The position numbers and the translations under genes are program-made. The notes under the pieces are model-generated. The model saw only the letters and a program-made list of their open reading frames with translations, had not been told where the DNA came from and made no database searches. A DNA stretch of 12,874 nucleotides from CBDUVZ01 sp965370805. GTDB taxonomy: Bacteria > Hydrothermota > Tepidihabitantia > Tepidihabitantales > Tepidihabitantaceae. Location of the stretch: contig CBDUVZ010000086.1 in NCBI GenBank assembly GCA_965370805.1, positions 1-12,874 of the forward strand, given 5' to 3'. Below, in pieces: positions 1 to 3,797 of the stretch. Every line of letters begins with the position of its first letter. Positions within the stretch are counted from its first letter, which is position 1.

Positions 1-159
1 GCTGACAAAGAACAGGACCGCGGCTATGACGAGGAAAACCACCGCCACCAGGAGAATCCACGTTGGCTGGGGTTTCGCAGATGCCTCACCTGACGCTGGA
101 CCGGCCTTCTCGCCATCCCCTCTCATGTTGTCTTGTGTTCTGAGCGTGTTCTTTGCCAT
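1..159 (-). CDS. Small membrane protein, 3' end outside window
   Basis: I do not recognise this gene. The 53 visible codons give a hydrophilic N-terminus rich in Lys, Asp, Gly and Ala (residues 1-34), then one strongly hydrophobic helix (about residues 36-52, around ILLVAVVFLVIAAVLFF) that runs to the window edge. It is therefore an N-in, single-pass or multi-pass membrane protein of unknown length. I chose the ATG at 159 because AGGAG lies 7 nt upstream (complement of 167-171); the internal ATG at 126 has no comparable site. The same frame stays open upstream to about position 228 (see the entry at 160-368), so a longer original protein is possible. It follows the 232-residue membrane protein gene on the same strand with a 210-nt gap. 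Confidence 0.6.
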   Translation of the reverse strand, partial: MAKNTLRTQDNMRGDGEKAGPASGEASAKPQPTWILLVAVVFLVIAAVLFFVS

Positions 160-368
160 CGACGTGCTCCTAATGATGTGCCATTCCTTGTCACCGAACA
201 CGACCTGCGACTGCACCTCTGCGTCCCATCAGCAATGCCCTTGGATATCTCCTGGCAGGTTATGTCCTTGACCGTATTACCGATTCGTGTCCTCACCGTG
301 CACTTTCCCCTCTTGGGAGAATCCGGGACACTTCCTTCTTTACGCATTTCCGATTCCGGTGCAGTCAT
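160..368 (-). other. Possible frameshifted upstream part of the first gene
   Basis: This stretch has no clean gene. Read on the minus strand from ATG 368, one frame gives about 49 residues of protein-like sequence ending near TCQEISKGIADG (positions about 222-260). One base step later the neighbouring frame continues as DAEVQSQVVFGDKEWHII and runs in frame into the gene starting at 159. A single missing base near 220-226 would join them into one ORF of about 120 codons. This may be a decayed gene, a sequencing error or chance. The AGGAG-preceded ATG at 159 argues that the downstream part can be translated alone. Confidence 0.25.
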
Positions 369-369
369 G

Positions 370-414
370 TCACACATCCAACTTCGTCTGTTCATCCTCC
401 CTGTCGTTGTTCAT
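370..414 (-). repeat. TKLD mini-ORF repeat, copy 1
   Basis: On the minus strand this reads ATG through TGA as MNNDREDEQTKLDV. It shares the exact 19-mer GAACAGACGAAGTTGGATG with copy 2 at 1866-1910 and matches it at about 36 of 45 bases, with reading frame and length kept. Here it is fused in frame to the end of the 232-residue membrane protein. In both copies the preceding bases run CCGG(A/G)AC...CGCC up to the ATG, and soon after the stop comes ATGAC...ACC. Confidence 0.65.
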
Positions 415-1068
415 GGCGGGGGAGGGATGCGGGGAGTGTCCCGGATTACGCCCCGGATTGCGCCGGCCGAGGTTTCGGTCGGCAAGGTCTACCCCTAACT
501 TGGCAGCCCAGCGCCGGATAACCGCGTTCAGCGCCACTACTTCATAGTTATTCCACGGTCGCCCACGACGAAGGAACGCTAGACGTTGCGCTATCATCCG
601 GATGGGCGACAGGAGTACCGTGGACAGTGCGGTGAAGAATCCCTGCAGTACCAGGAATGCAACGACTATGATGCTCAGTTCTCTGTGGTCACTCCACAGC
701 AGCACGGCGAGTCCAAGAAACAGGGGAATCTTGACCCAGCCCCAAAACCGGCAGAGCCACGAGAGCTGCGGCGATGCTCCGAACAGCCAGAACCTGGTAA
801 TTTCCAAGGCATGGGCCAGGGCGAAAAGAGCGGTGGCAGCCCACCACGACCTGTAGACAATGATGCCTAGGGCGAACCCTATCTCCGCGAATCTGTCAGA
901 CCAGAACCGTAGGTAATGCGCTTCCGCCACGATTCTCTCGCGAACCTCCGGGTTCTTCCTAACAAGCGGAGCAGTCACAGCTAGAAACAGATGCGTGTCG
1001 TAGCCACCAAAACGCAGCCCGTCCGTACTGTAGAGGCTACCTCCTACGTCTCGATGGCCCATCTTCAT
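370..1068 (-). CDS. Unknown multi-pass membrane protein, 232 aa
   Basis: No family is recognised. The N-terminal 55 residues are soluble and contain RKNPEVRERIVAEAHYLRFW. Hydrophobic helices follow at about 61-72, 75-96, 107-125 and 131-154, with aromatic-rich ends (YRSWWAA, RFWLFG, CRFWGWVK), suggesting three or four membrane spans. A basic patch (QRLAFLRRGR, 161-170) follows the last span. From about residue 196 the tail turns low-complexity (RRNPGRNPG, SPHPSP) and ends in NNDREDEQTKLDV. That end matches a repeat present again at 1866-1910, so the last 35 or so residues may be repeat DNA captured into the reading frame. The start has AAGGAAG about 8 nt upstream; ATG codon 3 is an alternative. 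A promoter at 1192-1219 would give a leader of about 117 nt. Confidence 0.6.
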   Translation of the reverse strand: MKMGHRDVGGSLYSTDGLRFGGYDTHLFLAVTAPLVRKNPEVRERIVAEAHYLRFWSDRFAEIGFALGIIVYRSWWAATALFALAHALEITRFWLFGASPQLSWLCRFWGWVKIPLFLGLAVLLWSDHRELSIIVVAFLVLQGFFTALSTVLLSPIRMIAQRLAFLRRGRPWNNYEVVALNAVIRRWAAKLGVDLADRNLGRRNPGRNPGHSPHPSPAMNNDREDEQTKLDV

Positions 1069-1191
1069 TCCTGCTACTTCCTTTGAAACCCGAGGACGTC
1101 ATCCTCTTCATGTATCTTCGATTCCGGTTCTGGGGGATGGCGAATGTCGAGTGCCGAATTGCGAGTCGGGTCCTTAGCAGCCATCGTCAGA

Positions 1192-1219
1192 ACAATAGGC
1201 CGAACCGGCCGGGAGTCAA
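1192..1219 (-). promoter_or_regulatory. Promoter upstream of 232-aa membrane protein gene
   Basis: The minus strand reads TTGACT (1219-1214), a 16-bp spacer, then TATTGT (1197-1192). Transcription would start near 1185. The spacer holds a short inverted repeat, GGCCG-GTT-CGGCC. The block CCTTGACTCCCGGC recurs in the promoter at 2060-2087, so the two look like copies of one module. Confidence 0.55.
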
Positions 1220-1258
1220 GGACTGGATTGTCACGTTGGCGGGCGGAAATAGGTGGCT

Positions 1259-1286
1259 GTCCCTAATTAGCCGTCCCTAATTAGCC
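1259..1286. repeat. Tandem 14-bp repeat with palindromic core
   Basis: GTCCCTAATTAGCC occurs twice head to tail with no spacer. The core CTAATTAG is a perfect 8-bp palindrome. The array directly abuts the stop codon of the neighbouring 167-residue gene (TAG at 1289-1287). It is probably a dispersed repeat or an operator-like site; its function is unknown. Confidence 0.6.
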
Positions 1287-1790
1287 CTAGCACAGACCCG
1301 CAACCGTCACTGCGAAGACAAGAACCACAACGTAGATTGCGATCATGATTGCCCGTTCACGGTCTCTGTCCCTGTCGCGCTGTCCAGAGGAGACATAGAA
1401 GTCCATTTCTCTGAGGAAGCGATACTGGGTCGGATTACGTTTGATCTGCGGGTCCATGAGCAACAGATGGGAAGTCAGGATGGTCTTGGCTTTCTCTCGC
1501 AGCGCCTGGGGGAATTCGCCCAGCGTCTTCTCGGCAGTGTCCACGGGTAGGGCGTCGAAGAGCCCTAGGGCCTCACGTTCCAACTCCGTGTGATGCGCCA
1601 CGAGTTCTCTGATGGTGGCGAGATCCTCGTTCAGCGTGGCGGCATCTTCACACTTGTCCTTGCTAACCTCCTCAAGCCGTGAGTCTACTGCGGGCAACTC
1701 GATTATCAGGATGTTCTTTAGGCGGGCGAGGGTCGCTTCGTCGTGCTGTCTAAGTGCATCGCCCAGATGGCGTCTCGGCGTCCTCTTCAC
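1287..1790 (-). CDS. Unknown tail-anchored membrane protein, 167 aa
   Basis: No family is recognised. The protein is mostly soluble and helical, with acidic and heptad-like stretches (LEEVSKDKCEDAATLNEDL, about residues 39-57; HHTELEREALGLFDAL, about 66-81). Its only membrane segment is at the extreme C-terminus (about 147-165, around IMIAIYVVVLVFAVTVAGL). Immediately before it is an alternating charge run, RDRDRDRER (138-146). This is a tail-anchored layout, with the bulk probably cytoplasmic. The start is GTG at 1790, chosen for AGGAAG 5 nt upstream. A 22-codon ORF (1855-1787) ends in a GTGA overlap with this start, so the two are probably translationally coupled. Confidence 0.65.
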   Translation of the reverse strand: MKRTPRRHLGDALRQHDEATLARLKNILIIELPAVDSRLEEVSKDKCEDAATLNEDLATIRELVAHHTELEREALGLFDALPVDTAEKTLGEFPQALREKAKTILTSHLLLMDPQIKRNPTQYRFLREMDFYVSSGQRDRDRDRERAIMIAIYVVVLVFAVTVAGLC

Positions 1791-1855
1791 TTCTGCTTCC
1801 TAAGCCCAAATGCAGTACTGAAACTCCTGGGGGCTTCGGGGTCAGGTTTTGTCAT
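1787..1855 (-). CDS. Possible 22-codon upstream ORF overlapping the 167-aa gene
   Basis: Reads MTKPDPEAPRSFSTAFGLRKQK and stops with a TGA that overlaps the GTG start of the next gene (GTGA). The opening MTKPDPE resembles MTAPESE, which follows the other TKLD repeat at 368, so the element may include this start. It has no Shine-Dalgarno site of its own. It could be a coupling leader or simply an open stretch. Confidence 0.3.
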   Translation of the reverse strand: MTKPDPEAPRSFSTAFGLRKQK

Positions 1856-1865
1856 TTGGCTTTTC

Positions 1866-1910
1866 CTACCCATCCAACTTCGTCTGTTCGCCTTTCCTGT
1901 CAATCTTCAT
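1866..1910 (-). repeat. TKLD mini-ORF repeat, copy 2
   Basis: A free-standing 14-codon ORF, MKIDRKGEQTKLDG, ending in TAG on the minus strand. It pairs with copy 1 at 370-414. Differences fall mainly near the start and in codons 6-7, while the GEQTKLD/DEQTKLD half is almost unchanged. It lies between a promoter (2060-2087) and the 167-residue gene, so it would sit in that gene's leader. Confidence 0.6.
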
Positions 1911-1926
1911 GGCGAGGGGCGTTCCG

Positions 1927-1961
1927 GATTTCAGATTGTGGATTGATGATTGCGGATTGCG
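1927..1961. repeat. Five-unit heptamer repeat GATTNNN
   Basis: Five consecutive 7-bp units begin with GATT: GATTTCA, GATTGTG, GATTGAT, GATTGCG, GATTGCG. Such low-complexity arrays are common spacer DNA in some candidate phyla. I see no coding role. Confidence 0.6.
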
Positions 1962-1984
1962 GAATCCCCGTGGCGGACTTGGTG

Positions 1985-2016
1985 GGGACAGGCACCGGAG
2001 GACCGTTGCCAGTCCC
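1985..2016. repeat. REP-like imperfect hairpin
   Basis: Arms GGGACAGGCACCGG (1985-1998) and CCGTTGCCAGTCCC (2003-2016) pair at 12 of 14 positions around the loop AGGA. There is no T-run beside it, so it does not look like an intrinsic terminator. The GGGACAGGCACC motif resembles REP-type palindromes, but no RAYT transposase gene is in the window. Confidence 0.55.
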
Positions 2017-2059
2017 TGTCAGTTCTGCCCGCTTCGGTGTGCCTTTCTGCATAGACTTA

Positions 2060-2087
2060 CTTATACTGGCTTCCAGCCGGGAGTCAA
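2060..2087 (-). promoter_or_regulatory. Promoter upstream of TKLD mini-ORF and 167-aa gene
   Basis: The minus strand reads TTGACT (2087-2082), a 16-bp spacer, then TATAAG (2065-2060), with a predicted start near 2053. The spacer contains CTGG-AAG-CCAG. It shares CCTTGACTCCCGGC with the promoter at 1192-1219. Read-through from here would cover the hairpin, the heptamer array and the mini-ORF before the 167-residue gene. Confidence 0.5.
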
Positions 2088-2258
2088 GGGCGGGTCGGGT
2101 AGCGGCCAGGTGGAAGCATGAAGTAGTCCTGGTTCGACTATCCGTAGGTGTTCGTTTTCGGTCGTTGATTCCCTCAGTCTGATTCCCTTCTGACAACCCG
2201 GCCGCTATCCGTCAGGTTCCCTGATTCCTCGGGACGGCCTCCGGTTGTTTCTGCCGGG

Positions 2259-3566
2259 TCAGGGCTGCTTTTTCTTTTCCTTCGAGCGTTTGCGCAACTC
2301 GGCTTCGAACCCCGCGTCGGTGGGACGGTAGTACTTGCGGCCTTTGAGCCCGGGCGGGAGGTGTTCCTGCTTGACTTCCGCGTCCGGGAAGTCGTGGGCG
2401 TACTTGTAGCCTTTGCCGTACCCGAATTCGCGCATGAGCTTCGTGGGCGCGTTGCGCAGGTGGAGCGGTACCGGTTGAGTTTCGGTTTCGAGCGCATCTT
2501 TCCGGGCCGCGGCATAGGCCGTGTAGACGGCGTTCGACTTCGGGGCGAGTGCCAGGTAGATTGTCGCCTCGGCGAGGGCGGTGTTGCATTCGGGCATGCC
2601 GGTGTGTTTGACCGTTTCGCGGGCCGCGTTGGCAATGAGCAGGGCGTTGGGATTGGCCATGCCGATGTCCTCGGACGCGAACCGGACCAGCCGGCGGGCA
2701 AGGTAGAGCGGGTCTTCGCCGGCTTCGAGCATCCGGGCCAGCCAGTACAGGCCTCCGTCCGGGTCGGAGTCGCGCAGGGACTTGTGCAGGGCCGAAATCA
2801 GGTTGTAGTGCTGTTCCCCGGACTTGTCGTAGAGCAGGAACTTGCGCTGGATTGTGTCCCTGGCCAGGTCGAGGCCGACTTTGCGGGTGCCGTCTTTGCC
2901 GGATTCCGCGGCGGTGACAGTGATTTCAATGGCGGTCAGCGCGGCCCGGGCGTCGCCTTGAGAGATGAGGGCGATGTAGTCGAGCACGTCGTCGTCCACT
3001 TCGGGTTTGAGCGGCGCCAGTCCCTGTTCTGACTCCAGCGCCCGGTGCATCAGGGTTCTGAGATGCTCGGGTCGGAGCTGTTCGAGGGCGTAGACCCTGG
3101 TGCGGGAGAGGAGCGGGGCGATGATTTCAAAGGACGGGTTTTCGGTCGTCGCGCCGATGAGGATGATGCGGCCGGTCTCAACGTGGGGCAGGAAGGCATC
3201 CTGCTGTGCCTTGTTGAACCGGTGAATTTCATCCACGAAGAGGATGGTGCGGCGGCCATTTTCCTCCCGGTCTTCTTCGGCTTGTTTGACCACGGCCCGG
3301 ACGTCGCGGACCCCGGACGTGACCGCGGAGAACTGCACGAATTTTGCCTCGGCGTATCGGGCGATAGCGAGTGCAAGGGTGGTTTTGCCGGAGCCGGGTG
3401 GTCCCCAGAAGAGCATGGAGTGGAGTTCGTCCCGTTCGATCATCCGGCGCAGCGGTTTGTCTTTGCCCAGCAGGTGGTCCTGGCCGACTATTTCACCTAG
3501 GGTCTCGGGTCTGATTCGGTCGGCAAGCGGTCGGTCCGGTCGCGCGGCCGGGTTTCCGTTGGTCAC
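2259..3566 (-). CDS. rarA: Replication-associated recombination protein A (AAA+ ATPase)
   Basis: RarA/MgsA (WRNIP1 family) is a clamp-loader-like AAA+ ATPase that acts at stalled replication forks and single-strand gaps. With the start used here the protein is 435 aa, normal for the family. It shows Walker A GPPGSGKT (55-62), Walker B ILFVDE (108-113) followed by the hallmark IHRFNKAQQDAFLP, and a sensor-1-type IGATTENPSF. The C-terminal part matches the RarA helical and tetramerisation region (SLRDSDPDGGLYWLARMLEAGEDP; later KYAHDFP and KGRKYYRPTD). I chose GTG at 3566. The longer ORF would begin at TTG 3599, but that TTG is the first three bases of a -35 box (TTGACT), and TATAAT ends 6 nt before the GTG. 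The mRNA should therefore begin at the GTG itself, without a Shine-Dalgarno. It diverges from secA. Confidence 0.95.
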   Translation of the reverse strand: MTNGNPAARPDRPLADRIRPETLGEIVGQDHLLGKDKPLRRMIERDELHSMLFWGPPGSGKTTLALAIARYAEAKFVQFSAVTSGVRDVRAVVKQAEEDREENGRRTILFVDEIHRFNKAQQDAFLPHVETGRIILIGATTENPSFEIIAPLLSRTRVYALEQLRPEHLRTLMHRALESEQGLAPLKPEVDDDVLDYIALISQGDARAALTAIEITVTAAESGKDGTRKVGLDLARDTIQRKFLLYDKSGEQHYNLISALHKSLRDSDPDGGLYWLARMLEAGEDPLYLARRLVRFASEDIGMANPNALLIANAARETVKHTGMPECNTALAEATIYLALAPKSNAVYTAYAAARKDALETETQPVPLHLRNAPTKLMREFGYGKGYKYAHDFPDAEVKQEHLPPGLKGRKYYRPTDAGFEAELRKRSKEKKKQP

Positions 3567-3572
3567 AGGGCA

Positions 3573-3599
3573 ATTATAGGGTGGTGGGTGTGAAGTCAA
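3573..3599 (-). promoter_or_regulatory. Proximal rarA promoter, leaderless arrangement
   Basis: TTGACT (3599-3594), a 15-bp spacer, and a consensus TATAAT (3578-3573). Six bases later comes the rarA GTG at 3566, the expected +1 position. No Shine-Dalgarno can fit between. The TAA inside TATAAT is also the stop codon of the leader ORF at 3574-3660. Confidence 0.7.
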
Positions 3600-3660
3600 G
3601 ACGGCTCGGACAAAGAGAAAGACCCGGGTCCCCCGGGCCTTTCACGTTACCGCCTCTCAT
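3574..3660 (-). CDS. 28-codon leader ORF ahead of rarA
   Basis: Reads ATG to TAA as a peptide opening MRGGNVKGPGDPGLSLCP. The distal promoter (3672-3699) would start transcription at about 3665, leaving only 5 nt before the ATG. Codons 6-15 lie inside the terminator-like hairpin at 3617-3643, so a ribosome on this ORF would disrupt the hairpin. The stop overlaps the proximal rarA -10 box. It may be a regulatory leader peptide or may not be translated; the hairpin is better supported than the peptide. Confidence 0.35.
   Translation of the reverse strand: MRGGNVKGPGDPGLSLCPSRLDFTPTTL
3611..3643 (-). terminator. Intrinsic terminator or attenuator in rarA leader
   Basis: In minus-strand RNA, GAAAGGCCCGGG (3643-3632) pairs with CCCGGGUCUUUC (3628-3617) around a 3-nt loop, GGA. 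The stem is an unbroken 12 bp with one G-U pair. On the plus strand the same position is an A-C mismatch, so the structure favours the minus-strand transcript. A U-rich tail (UCUUUCUCUUUG) follows. It lies between the distal promoter and rarA and could end a transcript of about 55 nt. Confidence 0.7.
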
Positions 3661-3671
3661 AGAGTCATCTG

Positions 3672-3699
3672 ATTATACAATAGTGAGCACAACAGTCAA
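3672..3699 (-). promoter_or_regulatory. Distal promoter of rarA leader RNA
   Basis: TTGACT (3699-3694), a 16-bp spacer, and a perfect TATAAT (3677-3672), with a predicted start at A3665. It is among the best promoter matches in the window. Downstream come the 28-codon ORF and the terminator hairpin, then the proximal rarA promoter. Confidence 0.7.
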
Positions 3700-3761
3700 G
3701 GCAATCTACGGTTCCCCGGTGATGATCGCAGCCGTGGAGCGGCGTTCGCCCCGCAGCAGTC

Positions 3762-3789
3762 TTGACACGAGAACGGCAGGCTGTAGAAT
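3762..3789 (+). promoter_or_regulatory. secA promoter, leaderless arrangement
   Basis: Perfect TTGACA (3762-3767), a 16-bp spacer, and TAGAAT (3784-3789). The secA ATG follows after 8 nt at 3798, so the predicted +1 is about 3796. The GAGG touching the ATG is too close to act as a normal Shine-Dalgarno. The TTG of this -35 box creates a false upstream start codon in frame with secA. Confidence 0.7.
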
Positions 3790-3797
3790 CCGCGAGG

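Larger units (their letters stand above)
1962..2258. other. Gene-free spacer downstream of rarA
   Basis: No convincing gene is present. The short ORFs crossing it translate to repeat-like text (runs such as GTGNGPPVPVP). It holds a REP-like hairpin at 1985-2016 and a promoter at 2060-2087. I found no clear intrinsic terminator for rarA after its stop at 2259. Confidence 0.5.

Noticed and set aside
1985..2016. Hairpin as the rarA terminator
   Set aside because: It is about 240 bp past the rarA stop and has no T-run on either side; a REP-like repeat fits better.
1900..2196. 98-codon minus-strand ORF across the spacer
   Set aside because: Its translation is made of repeat text (heptamer array and REP-like hairpin) and it crosses the promoter and mini-ORF.
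3762..3797. 12-codon N-terminal extension of SecA starting at TTG
   Set aside because: The TTG is the first part of a perfect -35 TTGACA and the -10 box follows in the same stretch. SecA proteins normally start at the residues encoded from 3798.
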